A stretch of 64,000 nucleotides of DNA from NCBI GenBank assembly GCA_000442125.1, contig KE546980.1, positions 1,240,001 to 1,304,000 of the forward strand. Reading direction: 5' to 3'. Below are positions 25,478 to 38,000 of the stretch, in pieces. The notes under the pieces were generated by a model, which saw only the letters and a program-made list of their open reading frames with translations, had not been told where the DNA came from and ran no database searches. A program made the translations under genes and the position numbers. This DNA comes from Opeltia flavorubescens (Eukaryota > Ascomycota > Lecanoromycetes > Teloschistales > Teloschistaceae). Within the stretch, counting starts at the first letter, position 1. Every line of letters begins with the position of its first letter.

Positions 25478-28193
25478 ATGGTGGACGAGAAACCCAATAA
25501 ATACGAGCCTCAGGAGTTCTTGCCTATACCAACATATGAAGAAGCTACTTCATCCCGCCCATCATCGTCACAATCCCACCTCGGTCCTGAAGAAGTGAGC
25601 CATGATGCCGAAAGGCAAGGGCTCCTCAGCCATAACAACACAACGCAACGAGATGGCTATCAACCACCTACCGTCGAGTCCGCTCGGTCGAGTCTCGATT
25701 TCCTACCTTCATCAGGGGAAAGCTCTCGGAGAAGTTCGGCGGAAGCTTTGCAAAGAGAGATTCAACAGATGGATGTGGAGGAGCCGGGAGATCCGAACAG
25801 TCGGGCAGCTCGATTATCAAAACGCATCACGAGCCTCACCCATAGTCTTTCCTCAATAAATCTTCCTTTCCGCCAATGGCTCCCATCTGGCCAATATATA
25901 AGAGCACGGATACCTGCGTTCCTGCAAGGGTTTCATTTCCAGCCGAATTGGATTATAGTAGGGCGCATCTTTGCAATATTCCTTGTTGCATTCATTATCT
26001 GGCTTTTCTTCATCTCTGATCTTTTCGCGGTTGGTTCTAGAAGGATGAACAACCGGTTCAACCCGAACGACGTCAGAGACTTCGTACAAGGGCGTGTAGA
26101 TGCAGACAACATCCGGCAGAATCTGCAACATGCTACACAGTACGATCACATAGCTGGTACAGAGGGAAACTATTACCTTGCTACTTGGGTGGAAGCCGCA
26201 TACATCGAGGCTGGGTTGGAACACGTTGGGTTGGAAAGATTTGATGTCTACCTGAATTACCCCAAGAAGGGAGGGCGCAAGGTCGCTATCATTGATCCTC
26301 CCGAGCTGGCTTGGGAGGCGAAAATCGAGGAAGAGCTCGCATATCCGCCAGAGTTTCAAGCACAACAGACGATGGTCTTTCACGGACACTCAAAAACTGG
26401 GAACGTGACTGGGCCCTTAATCTATGCGAATTATGGGTCAAGGCAGGATTTTCAAGATCTACGAGATAAGGGAATTGATTTGACAGGATCTATTGCTTTG
26501 GTCCGCTACTATGGCTCGCAACCAGATCGGAGTTTGAAAGTCAAAGCTGCCGAGCAGGCGGGAGCGGTAGGATGTATAATCTACAGTGATCCGGCGGAGG
26601 ATGGATTTGTCAAAGGTGAACCCTACCCCAAAGGTCGATACATGCCCAGCGATGGCGTGCAGCGTGGAGCTGTAGGTATGAGCAGCTGGATCGTCGGCGA
26701 TGTACTGTCTCCTGGCTTCGCTTCACTCCCCGGAGAGCGAAAAAGGCAGTCAAAGGAGAATAACCCTGGCTTACCCGGGATACCAAGTATTCCATTGGCA
26801 TGGAGAGATGCGCAAAAATTACTTCAGGCACTCAAAGGTCATGGCAAGAAGATTGAAGATCCAAAAGCCAAGGGTGGCGTACCTGACGTTGAGTGGTGGA
26901 CCGGCGACTCCGGCTCTCCAACCGTGCATCTGATGAACGATCAAATCGAAAAAGATCGTGAGCCTATCTACAATGTTCTTGGTAAGATCGAGGGCTTGGA
27001 ACAGCCTGAAAAGTCCATCATAGTCGGCAACCATCGCGACGCATGGTGTTTCGGCGGCGCAGATCCTGGCAGCGGAACAGCCATATTGCTAGAGATCGTT
27101 CGTATATTCGGTGACCTTAAAAAAGCCGGTTGGAGACCTTTGCGAACTATCGAATTTGCCTCATGGGACGGTGAGGAATACAACATGATCGGCTCAACCG
27201 AGCATGTCGAGGCTCGAATCGAAGATCTACGCCGCGATGGAGTCGCCTACCTAAATGTCGATGTTGCGGTAACAGGCACTGAGTTCAAAGCCCAGGGACC
27301 CATCTTCGAGAGCGCATTGAAAGCGATACTCCAACGTGTTATTGACCCGAATAGCAACCGTACACTCGGGGAGCTCTGGGCCGAAAATAAGTCCACAATG
27401 GATGGTCTTGGCTCTGGAAGTGATTTTGTGGCCTTCTTAGACCTGGCAGGCACTTCATCCATTGACATGTCATTCGAAGGTCAACCCTTTCCTTACCACA
27501 GCTGCTACGACAACTTCGAATGGATGGACCATTTCGGCGACCCAGGATTCCAGTATCACAAAGCCATGGCACAAATCTGGGCTCTGCTGATTCTCGATAT
27601 GGCTGACAAGCCACTGCTACCATTAGACCTGAATGTCTACGCGAGAGAAGTCACAAAGTACGTCAACGACCTGGAGAAGTACATCAACTCCAAGAGCGGG
27701 AAAATCAATCTCACGGCTTTGAAGAAAGCGGCACAACACTTCGTACTAAATGCTCAGGCTTTCCAGGACTGGGACGTTGCGTGGCAGAATATGATTGATG
27801 TATCCGTAGGCTACGAGAGTAACGCCATGGGCATAAAGCGCATGAATCATAATACTCGCGCGGCGGATTTCGAAACCAATCTCCTTGATATCGGTGGTGG
27901 TGTGAGTGTTTTTTCCCTTTCTCCTCTCCCTACTCTTCCTTGTTTGCATAACTGCTTCAGCGTCCCTGTACACATATACACTCATCAGACTGATACTAAA
28001 CCGCGTACAGCTCCCGGGCCGCGAACAATTCAAACACGTCATCTTCGCCCCCGAACTCTGGAACAAGTACGGCGCCGCATATTTCCCCGGCGTGCGCGAC
28101 GCCGTCGATGAAGGGGAGTGGGAACTAGCGCAGAAGCAGGTTGATAAGGCGGCCAGAATCCTAGATCACGCGGCCAATGAGCTCAATAGATAG
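25478..28193 (+). CDS. M28 family glutamate carboxypeptidase / transferrin-receptor-like membrane protein
   Basis: The model has two exons (25,478-27,901; 28,011-28,193) and encodes 868 aa. A disordered cytosolic N-terminus (about residues 1-155) precedes one membrane anchor (about 158-180, IFAIFLVAFIIWLFFI). Then come a PA domain (about 300-440, KAAEQAGAVGCIIYSDPAEDG) and an M28 metallopeptidase domain with zinc-site motifs NHRDAWCFGGADPGSG (about 517-532) and SWDGEEYNMIG (about 562-572). A TfR-like dimerisation domain closes the protein. Zinc-binding residues appear intact, so an active carboxypeptidase is plausible, unlike the true transferrin receptor. Relatives include human GCPII and yeast Tre1/Tre2/Vps70; an endomembrane or vacuolar location is inferred. 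Reading through the 109 bp intron would replace the conserved end with an unrelated tail, which supports the splice. Confidence 0.88.
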
Positions 28194-29626
28194 ATATGGG
28201 TAGGTGGGAAGGGAGAGGGCTTGTAAATAATATCATACCTGTCATTTGTTAAATTTGTGGACTTGTCTTGCTTGCTGTGCTGATGTATGTCAATGCGGGA
28301 TAAGGAGAATTTATTTGTTGTAACTTAAGCAGAAATATTCATAATTCTCGAAGGAGATGGTTCTTTTGGCATGTTGCCCCTAGAGTTTATCCTTAGGGAA
28401 CCTGCGCCGTGATAATGATGTGACGTAGCCCATTCAACTCTAGTGCTCCGCCTTGCATGCATACATGTAGCTGGTATGAATGGAGGAATTTTAAGAATTA
28501 AAGATTTAGAAAAATCTTCCGTGGCAGCGGCGAAAATTTAATGTCTTTCGTCTGATAAATCTTACTCCGTTATTTCCCCAGTACACATAATTTTATGTAT
28601 GTATTCGTTGTAATAGTTTTATAATGGATTCGACGATTCTTACTGGGATAGTATTTAAGCCTGAATGAGTGAAAATGTACATACTGTATAGGGAATTGCT
28701 TGATAGATCTTTCTTTTCCGTCTCATTGGATGATTCCATCTTTGGTTCTTTTCACCCGGGAAAATCTCTGTCCTTCTTGAGAATTATTACACAGTTCTTT
28801 GCTTGTAGAGGGAGAATAGTGAATAGTGATCATTGAGTATGGCTTATATGAGTTTAAGAGCAGTCTAAAGAAGATGTACGTATAAATACATGAGATGATC
28901 TAACCGAAGTCAGAGTAAAGAAACAAGGAAACATATGAATAAACATAGATACATATATATACCTGTTATATTCTATATAGAGTCAGTCCATCCAATTAAC
29001 CCAAATCAATACGAAACGCCACCCCTTTACCCACTCTTAGACAGAAAACTCTCAAGAAAGATCCTCGATGTTAGATTAATGAAAAAGACAAAGCAATCTT
29101 ATATCCATTGGAAAATACCCTACCAAAATGGGGCCCCATAGAAGTAGTTATGAGGGGGGAAAGGGGGTCACTTTACTAGCTATATTCCCGATCTTCGTCC
29201 ATATTTTCTCCATTGGCGGGAGAAAGATTCCAAGGTATCAGGTTACCTTACATATAGACATACCACTAGGAAACTATCTCTTTATACCTTTCGAAGTCCT
29301 TGGCTGCTGAGCTTAGGAGCTGTTGTATTTTATTTCCGCCTGTTGCATATGCGATGGACTATATACAGCTTCCAGGTTTTGACTATAGCTTCTTTGATGG
29401 CATTAAACCAAAATACCTCCTCATTCAAACCTTCGACCAATGACCTTTCCCTCCCCACGGCCTTCAACGATCGCCCCTCCGATCCAACTCCACATCTGTT
29501 AGTATACGATCCAAACTCGACCACATATGAACGCCATAAAGTCTCCATTCCCTCCCTAGCAATCAGACTGAGTCTCCCGCTCCCCGGCCATGCCAGTGAA
29601 TATCGTAGGTCGGCCCTGATACAAGG
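28194..29626. other. Intergenic region, no gene seen
   Basis: About 1.4 kb lies between the convergent 3' ends of the M28 peptidase and the minus-strand fusion gene. Short ORFs at 28,935-29,310 and 29,343-29,630 show no protein-like pattern. No RNA gene or repeat was recognised. Confidence 0.5.
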
Positions 29627-32600
29627 CTAAGGAAACCCTTTTTCGAGTCCAGAAAATGGATCAGAAGAGGGGAGCTCAGAGAAAGGCTCAGATGGGAATC
29701 TGGAAATTTCGGACCTCATTTCCCGTGGCCATTTGTAAGCTTCAGATGTAGAGGCGGTGGCAGCGGCTCCTCCGCGAGACGATGGCTTCAGCCGTACAGG
29801 GTCAGCTTTCGATTTCGAGTCTTTGGTGCGCCGCGATTGCGTGCTCAATCGAGATCGCATCCTGGAAAATATCTCGCTGTAATTCGATACAGCATACAGG
29901 AAGACTAAAGAGAAAAGTAATATCGGCAAGGCTGTAGCAAACCATTGCCGTAGATGCTTGGTACCAACTCCAAATTCGACAAGATTCATGCCGTAGAAAC
30001 TAGTCACGAAACTCAGAGGTAGGAACAGAAAGGCGAGCCAAGTTAACCTTTGGATAGTCTCCGCCTGCTGAATAGCTGAGCAAGATTCTCGAATGGTCGC
30101 TTGACGCATGATGATTTGAATGTGGTCATTATAGGAGCTGACGAGTCTTTGGGCACACTTAAGAAGGAATTCGAAATCTGCTGATAATTTCTGAGCAGCG
30201 ACAGTGGCTTTCTTGCTTATCTGTTCTGGACTTGGGTTCCAGTCAGGCCCGCCACGGCTTTGCACGAGAGAGATGCATTCTTTTATGTACCGAACATGAC
30301 GTTCCAAGATAGACTTGTTGTGGACGACATCCCTCAACCCTAATTGGGGATCGCTGTAATCTGGTTTGGTGATTGAATCATGGGATATCGAGTCCATTAA
30401 ATTGAGAAATTGGTGCTCGGATTGAGCGATAAAGTTGAGGACATCGGTCAATGCATAAAACGGATCTTGGACGGCGAGCGTTTTGTCAATTCCGCTTCCA
30501 TATCGGAGTTGAAGAAGGTGAGGGCCTTCACTTATCATTCTGTTACTGGTTGCGGATGCTGTATTACCGTGTGCCGAAGTAAGCCATGATGCATGCCGGA
30601 TAAAGGATTGCGGCCGTCCTGGTATGCCTAACCCAGGTATAGGATTATCTTGATCGAAAGCCCAGCCGCCGTCGAACCAAACGAGCACTATACAAGTCTT
30701 AGCATCGTTTCAAGATCAATGTCAAGATTCGAATCTCACCAATCCATCCAACCCTAGATTGCTGCAATTGAATTGAGACTTTTTGCTCCAAGCTGCAAAA
30801 CCCATCTTGGTGGACTGAGAAATGTCTGAACCGGGGAGTGCCAGATTCAAGACCGGAACCGGATCTTCGAGCATTATCGAGCCTCTCGAGATACTGGGAT
30901 CCTCCGTTGCCCTTGACTGCACCTTTGATCAAGTTTTCATCAAATTTTGCTCCATCCAACGTACTATCGATGGTCCCTATTGTCGTATAATTCAATGTAA
31001 TGTGGTTTGAAGACGGTAGTTCCGGAAGCTGGAATATACTTTTAGAGGACCGCAGTTGTTCAATCTCCAGATGATTGACAAAGAACGCCGGATCTAGCAA
31101 GTATGTGGAGCCAAGTGCCGAGATCCAGTCGGGCGTCAATTCTCCGTTGAGGAACACCACAGAACTTGTGTCTTGACCGTATCCAAAGAGATCCGCGTCA
31201 AGTAGAAATTCCGAAGGGTTTTCATAGCTATGTGGTCCACAATCACACTCTGATTGGAGATCATAGCGCCTCATAATGGGAAGCCCTTTCTTTGAGGGAA
31301 CAGAGGAAATCGAGACGTTGAGGCTGCTTGCAAAATGCTGGATGTTCCATGCATGGTGACGTTGACCATAAGCAGCGACTGCTTCGCTGTAGTTCCGTCG
31401 TGCTTGCGTTTCTCCTATATGACGCTTAATAAGGGACTCTAGCAAAAGAGCCGGCAGGGAAATGAGATCAATCACCTTGAGGAATACCCTCGAAACTTCT
31501 GGGTAAAGCGACACGACCGCCACACGTCCGTTGAATATCACGAAAGACTTCTATGGCAGGAATGATGTAAGCTCGGTTCAGGGCTGGGTTTCCAGCGACT
31601 ACGTGACCGTAGAGCTGCCCAGTCTGAGCATCTACGACCCATGCGCCGCAGTCTCCAGGCACTTAGCTCCAAATCAGTATTCATAAAACACAGCACCGAT
31701 GAGTAGCATACCAATCTTTGCATTAAGCTGCACAGGCCACATCTTCTGGTAATGGTTGGATCCAGCCATCTTGATATAATACGAATTCGTCAACAAGACG
31801 CCCTGTAAAGTGCCACTTTTAGCAGTTGCTAGCAACACTTCTCGCTCGAGTGGGTACGCGGCTATCGTTTGAGGACATATTTCCGTATGAGCCCCTGGTG
31901 TATCAATGGGAGACGAGATTCTGTTAATCGTATAATAGCGTGGATCATCGATGCGGAACAGCCGGTAATCGAGACTACGGCTTTCTTCTGAGCGGTGGAT
32001 CTCTCCTAGCGTGAACATTGGCCCCTTGTGTTTGGATGAGCTTTGAGACAGCTCTTCCTCGCCTTTCGATGTGATTTTATCCTGCTCGGACATTGTCGAT
32101 TCGCGCCCAGAAGATATCGATTGTGCTGTAGATGACCCGGAAGTGCATGATTGATGGAGTGAAGACCCTGTCCGATTTGACATGATCAGTAATCTTCCGA
32201 GCGACAACTATATGACACTCACGGCTGTCTGTACTGTCGCTTGTTTGGTCGAACGTCACCATGGCCCCGGAGGCGTGATGGGACTCCGCGATATCATCAA
32301 TTTGATGTTGCGATGAATGGACAACGGTAAATCCAAACAGCATATCATTGAATACCAGGATGCCGCCCAACGTAGCCTCATATTTACCGCCGATCAGAAG
32401 AGGCATTCCACATATTTGGTCGCTCTCGTAAGCTTCCACTTGTAGCATCGTATCGTCAGTCAACAGTGAAACCGTAGAAGTGATAGATGAGCGGTTGCCA
32501 AAGGTGGTATCGCCTTGGCAGGATTTGAGGTCATTGCCCATAGGGGCGGCAGGCATGCGATTCATGCTCTTAAGAGTAACACCAGGAAAGTCCGCGAGCA

Positions 32601-32922
32601 CGCGATCCTTCTTTATGACTTTAACAACTTTTGCTCTCAGAGGTGCACTTTTGGAGGTGAAGATGACCGTTGGGCGCGCGTTTTCCGGTTTCCGCCCTAT
32701 CATCCACAGGTGAAAGCTGACCGTGTGTGAGCTTTCCTCCTCGGAGTCAAGATGCTCTTTGTTGAGATTCAGCGCTTCCTCGATCGCGTAGAAAATCTTC
32801 TGCTCGAAAAGCTCAAGTGCTGGACCACTGGCCTCCCACACGGTTTTCGTCCTGGTTGAGGTGATTTGCTTGCCGATCGATTCTTGTGGGTTCTCCCACT
32901 TGGGCTTATTACTTGAGTTCAT
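29627..32922 (-). CDS. Large protein: trypsin-like fold domain fused to CorA-like Mg2+-transporter domain
   Basis: The model has five exons (32,922-32,223; 32,167-31,712; 31,661-31,488; 31,438-30,740; 30,687-29,627) and encodes 1,029 aa. All four introns are GT-AG and in phase. The N-terminal half contains a protease-like pattern: GGILVFNDMLFGFTVVH (putative triad His about 202) and PGDCGAWVVDAQTGQLYGHVVAG (about 387-409), where Cys390 replaces the serine of GDSG. The C-terminal half is CorA-like: a cytosolic region with SALGSTYLLDPAFF, a helical region, then two membrane segments (about 890-908 and 925-943) with the GMN signature (909-911) directly after the first. Inferred: a membrane protein whose N-terminal domain may be regulatory or proteolytic. 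The third intron (49 bp) is the decisive joint; if it is not spliced, these are two adjacent genes. It is divergent from the 391-aa gene 294 bp away. Confidence 0.6.
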
Positions 32923-33216
32923 TGAACCGTAATATCGATCGCAACATTCTCTCTTGACTGATAGAGATCAATCGATTACCTTCTGGAGAGACCCATGCCG
33001 ACAGATGCTTAATGGAAGAAGATAATAATCCGTATAATGGTTCAAGGCTTGGTGGAGGGGCTCCAAAGGCGAAGCACAAGGGTCCAATAGCAGAAAGCCT
33101 TGGTGTGCTAGACCTGCAGGATGGGCAGCTGCACGTCGTTCGTTTTCATGAGGCTTTAGCGTAAGGCTTTTTGGGTATTAGTCAATTGGAGAAGAGTAGA
33201 GCTCGACAAGTATAAG

Positions 33217-34392
33217 ATGGTGGTAAACGTTGTACGGATTGACTTGGGGAACTGTCCAAGCTTTACAGCAGGTATGGCAGCTTCAGCCTTGCTGCAGAGT
33301 AAATTATCATATCCACCAGCAACCCAATTCATGAGAAGGGCTATCTTTGAAAAGATGTTCTCTCTGCAGCTCAATCAATTAGAATATTATAAGCAACAAC
33401 GTAGCTTTGATGCATACTTCAGCCACTGGTACGAGGAGCAGTGTAATGATCGCATCGGAGCAGTCTCAACAACAACGCACTCGACGCTGGTTGATATTGT
33501 CTGCTTTTTGAAGAGTCGTAATAAAGCTAAAGAGTCCATCCGCAAGGAGATCAAGGCAATCCTACCGGCGTACGATGACGAAATTATCGACACGCTGATC
33601 TCGTTGTCCGCTAGACTATGGACGATGTGCTGCATAGGAGAAATAAAGCAATGCCTTACTCTCGGCCAGACATTGACCTGGCAGGACGGTTCTTTACCAC
33701 AACTTCTGGCATCCCGATTCTCAACATGTCTGGCAGTCAAGGAAGATGTGGTACTCCCCAAGTCATTCAACGCAATGAGCTGCGAGAAAGTGGCTGGCAT
33801 AAGGATCCGCTGGACAAGCAACCTCTTAGATCATCTGAAAATGACAGACGAGGACCAGACGGTACATATTTTCCACCATGCGGCCTTCCTCGAGCTTCAC
33901 AAGCGTGTATCAAGGTCTGCGTCCTCCTCTTTCCATTGCCATATTTGGGTCAAGACTCATTCTTCTAGCGAGACCTTCCCGGCGGGATTTCTTGAGGAGA
34001 CCATCAATACCATCGCTCTGTTGCTGCCGCGGAATAATAATCGAGTTAGGAGATGGTACCAGCGACGGACTGATGATCTTAGTTTGGACCCATCTGCTGC
34101 TGAATGTAAACCATTGAGCTCATCTGCCCGGCGGATGAGACATTTTCCGTACTGGGGTGACCGCTTGAGTATCCTGAAGCAAGCTTTCGATGAGTCTGAG
34201 CCACGGACATTGTTTCAGTGGTGGCATGATGATCGTAAAAGGGTGCAATGGTACACCTTCTGGGTGGCAATACTGGCTTTGTTCTTGACGGTCACACTGG
34301 GTACTGTCCAGTGTGCTGCTAGCATAGTTCAAGCTTGGGCTTCGGTAAAGGCGTTGAAACAGCTTCCTTCGCAGTCAACGAAACCAGGATAG
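33217..34392 (+). CDS. Unrecognised fungal protein with C-terminal membrane segment (391 aa)
   Basis: A single exon reads without interruption. No catalytic motif is recognised. The protein is alpha-helical in character, contains RWTSNLLDHLKMTDEDQTVH followed by IFHHAAFLELH, and ends with one strongly hydrophobic segment (about residues 348-372, WYTFWVAILALFLTVTLGTV) just before a short tail. Impression only: similar hypothetical proteins with a WTxNLxDHL...IFHHAxFL core are common in Pezizomycotina. It is transcribed divergently from the protease-like/CorA-like fusion gene with 294 bp between start codons, so a shared promoter and linked function are possible. The first ATG is used; an alternative start at 33,274 would remove 19 residues. 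Confidence 0.6.
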   Translation: MVVNVVRIDLGNCPSFTAGMAASALLQSKLSYPPATQFMRRAIFEKMFSLQLNQLEYYKQQRSFDAYFSHWYEEQCNDRIGAVSTTTHSTLVDIVCFLKSRNKAKESIRKEIKAILPAYDDEIIDTLISLSARLWTMCCIGEIKQCLTLGQTLTWQDGSLPQLLASRFSTCLAVKEDVVLPKSFNAMSCEKVAGIRIRWTSNLLDHLKMTDEDQTVHIFHHAAFLELHKRVSRSASSSFHCHIWVKTHSSSETFPAGFLEETINTIALLLPRNNNRVRRWYQRRTDDLSLDPSAAECKPLSSSARRMRHFPYWGDRLSILKQAFDESEPRTLFQWWHDDRKRVQWYTFWVAILALFLTVTLGTVQCAASIVQAWASVKALKQLPSQSTKPG

Positions 34393-35073
34393 GACCGAGG
34401 TCATAGGTCCATGACTTTAAGTGTCCATCGAGTTTGCTCGAAAGAGCCATGGTGCTAGATGAGTGCGTTCTGGAGGAGAAAGAAGTGCTAAGGTCCTTTT
34501 GAAATAAAAGCTTAGACCCTACGCACCTTCCTTGTTAGAAGGCAACAGCGTCTCCGACCTGTACGCAGGTCGAATGCCAAGGAAGATACTGTAATACTAA
34601 GCTAGGCCTTATTAGGCCAGGAAGGTGCGTCCCAGACTTGTATTGACTTCTCCGACCCATGACAATACCATTCCACTACAAAACATACAAAAAGGGTATA
34701 TAGCATCTCCGCCTCTCTACCAATCAATCAACCCCCACAAGATCAATTCACTCACTCACCCCCTCCCTCTCCCACCCTCAGAGCTATAATCCAATGACCA
34801 AAGCGAATTCCAAGCCCTACCCTTCCCTTTCTCAGGCGAAACCCCCTTCCTCGTCCCCACCTTCTTCGGGGACAATGACGAAGAATGCCGTACAGCAGAT
34901 CCCCGATTTCCAGGTATAGACTTCGTCGGCGACGTTCTCTCATGCTGTTTGAGATTTGAATCTGACGGACGGTCCTGCATCATGACATCCCCTCCCTAAT
35001 TCCCATCTGCGTCAGCCTTTCCAATCCTAAGGTGCTCAGTGGTGTGACTAGTTCATTGCCAGTCCGAAAATTA
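34393..35073. other. Intergenic region with inverted repeat and a doubtful small ORF
   Basis: It contains the 12 bp inverted repeat at 34,521-34,630 and a 75-codon minus-strand ORF (34,756-34,983). That ORF encodes a basic, serine-rich peptide with the segment AWNSLWSLDYSS. It has no clear splice link to Atg11, which has a natural stop at 35,074, so it is not called as a gene. Confidence 0.45.
34521..34630. repeat. Inverted repeat (12 bp arms) enclosing a palindrome
   Basis: The arms ACGCACCTTCCT (34,521-34,532) and AGGAAGGTGCGT (34,619-34,630) are perfect inverted repeats 86 bp apart. Inside lies a 7 bp stem CGACCTG/CAGGTCG with a 4-base loop (34,555-34,572). It could be a MITE remnant, a structured RNA or a bidirectional transcription end signal. 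Confidence 0.55.
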
Positions 35074-38000
35074 TCAAGGGCCCCAAAGAAGATTCTTGCA
35101 TACTTCATCTGCATCCCTCAATCCATCATCAGCATTCGAACCATCAACCTTCTTATCCCCATCTCCCATCTCCACAGTCGTACCAGCACTCCCCGGCGGC
35201 ACCGGAGAACTAGCAGTCGCACCCACAACACCCTGCCCCTTCTTAGACCCCGTACTACTCCTCCTACTATCCAGACTCCTCGTCAACGTCTTCGTAGCCC
35301 CATCCTGCCCATCCCCCTTCCTCGACAGTCGAATACTACTCCCCTTCGCATCCACACTCGCAGACGCAACCGTAGCCTTTCCAAGGCCAACATTAATCGG
35401 AGCTCCAGGTCTTTCCTCCGCCGCATCGAGTAAATACCACCTCAGACCATCAGAAAGCTCGAACGGATTCTCATTATCATCCAATGAAGAAGCGCCACCG
35501 TCGCTGACTTCGCCGAGAGAGCGGCGATCACCACCACCACCGCCCGCAGTATGAATACCACCATTGATAGATTTCGACAGATCGACGATCCGCTCTTCGA
35601 CTTTCGATATCCTTGCTAAGAGCCAATCCCGAGAGCGAAGTTTATGAGAATCTTGTTCGCGCAGGAAGTAATGAGGTGCACCAACGTTGAAGGCGGCCCA
35701 AGGTCTTGTTGCTTGGTTCCTCGTCGGTAAAAATAGGGCGAGGTCACCTTCTTTGAAGGACCTAAAGGCAATTTTTTCATGGGCTTCGCTCTGGGCGCGG
35801 TGGAACTTGTCGCGATATCCACGAGCCTCTCGCTGCCATTTGCGGGCCAGATGTTCGGCGTCTTTGATGCGTTTGATGACGGCCTCGCTAAAGACATTGA
35901 TGTCGAAACTCGCAAGATCTTTGTGGAGATGGTCGTATAATTGACCTTCAGACTCGAGGTCCTTGTTTGTCGCCCAGGATAGATAGTCTGGTAACGGTGA
36001 AGGTTCGGATGCAAACTTTGTCGGTAATGGTCCTGATGAGCTGAGTACTGTGCTTGTCCCAGGTGCTTTGGGTAGCTTTTGGACGGTCATCAGACTTCCC
36101 TGTTCCCGATTCACCACGTAGCCAATCTGTTGTAACAGTCTTTCCAACAGGCTGATCTGCGTGAAAAGTGTCTGACTGATGGACTCCGCTCGCGTTGCTC
36201 GTTCAGCAAGCCGCGTACTTGAATGATGGCGGACGTCTCGTAGCTCATTCTCAAACCCTCGAGACTTCCCCTTGGATTTTTCCAGAGTAACCTGTAACGC
36301 ATCAAGCTCGCGAGTGATTTCCGTGATTCTTGTCTGCAGAGAAGCCGCGCGTGACTCGGTAGCTGCATGTGCATCCTCGAGTTCAGCATGATCGCGACGC
36401 TTTTTGTCTAAGTCAGTCTTCAAGCGTTTCGATTCTTCGCGCTGTTCCACCAAGCTTTCTTGAGTAGAGAATACCTCCATCTCTGCATTATCCAGGCGCT
36501 CTTGTAATTCGTCCCTCTCCACTTCACGCTTCCGCATATCAGACGTCAGACTTTGGTTGTCTCGGCGAACGTCTTCAAGTAGTCGCCTCAGCTCATTTTC
36601 GTTCGCCTTATGCCTCCGAGCAGCAGCTTCTACAGCGGAGATTATACCATTGATATCATCTTCTTTCTTCGGCTCGCTCTCAAGATGAGACATTGCAGAC
36701 CTCAGTGTTACCATATGCCTTGCTTCTTTGCTTTCTCGATCTTGAACCTGACTTGAGTACTTATCATTCTGCATCTGCAGCTCCGTGTAGTCTTGCTGCA
36801 ACCTGCTATTAGCCTCCTGCAGCACCTCATACTCATGACGGTAATATTCCATCTCGCCACGAGCCGCTCGAATGTCCCGCTCCGCCGCCTCTTGAACCCT
36901 CTGACCCTCTTCTTCAGCACGAGCCACTCGATCTCTACTACCAATGACATGATCAAGCTCATCCTCAGCTTCCTCAAGTCGAATCTTAAGCTTCAGGTTC
37001 TCATCTTCAAGAAGCCGGCGTTCATCCTCAAACTCCCTCTGCTGAGCTTCGAAGTTCCCAAGCAGATCTTCCTTGATCGAAATTGCTTCTCGAACCTGCG
37101 CTTTAAGATTATCCTCGTTGCCGAGCCGCGTAGCAGCGTCCTTTTGAAGACCAGCTGACTGAGCCTTTTCGGCAATAAGTTCGGCTTCAAGACTCACTAT
37201 CCGCTTTCCTAGACTTTTCTCATCGTGCTCGTTATGGATGGAGATCCTTTTCGACGAGGTTGATGATCTCCGCGAAGGTTGATCTTGTGGTCTTGCCAAG
37301 GAAGGGGCGAAACCTATGACAGGTGATGCCCCTCGAGGTGCTTGAACGGTGAAAGGATTTCCACTGCTACTCGTGGGACGCGATACCTGACTTTGTCGAT
37401 GCAGAAGGTCTTCTAGCTTGCGTATCCGACTTTCTGAACTCTTCAGCTTGTCCTCCAATTTAGACTTTTCTCCTTTTAATGCAAGTAGGATATCGTCGTC
37501 TCCTCGGAGTAAAAGTGAATTGCTGCCTATTGCTGTATCATGGATGCTGCCATTCTTGAAAGCTTTTGCCCTTCGTGCTTGTTGCTTCGTTGGTGCATCT
37601 AATGTCGTTCGTGCCGTCTCAACCTCTTTAGCGGCGCTGTCGAAGCCCTCCAACTCTCGCAAGTTGCTTACATACGCTTGAATATGCTCTCTGCTGACCT
37701 TAGGCCAGTGCTGCTTTTCAGCTTGCACGTTAACATCAATGCTTACAGACATATCATCGATTGGCCCAAGGTCAACAGCCCCTTCCATCTCGTTGATCCA
37801 TTTCTTGCGTCGTTTGACCTCTTCTTCTCTGAATGTAGCCACTTCTTCGACAAGAGTCGAGGAGTCGGTTGTGATCTTATCAGTCCATTCAAGCCTTCTG
37901 ACGCACTCAACCAGTAACAGCCCGTAAACGGACGGCAACCTCGTCGCAGACCCTAGAATCTCAAATGCTTGTCCATCGTTAGGATCGATGTCTAGATTAG

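Noticed and set aside
31468-31541. Treating the protease-like and CorA-like parts as two genes overlapping out of frame
   Set aside because: A 49 bp GT-AG intron joins them in phase and leaves protein-like sequence on both sides; two genes would leave the second without a start codon or promoter. It is not excluded without transcripts.
35096-35554. 152-codon plus-strand ORF (Ser/Pro-rich)
   Set aside because: It is antisense to the low-complexity C-terminus of Atg11 and is a shadow of its codon bias.
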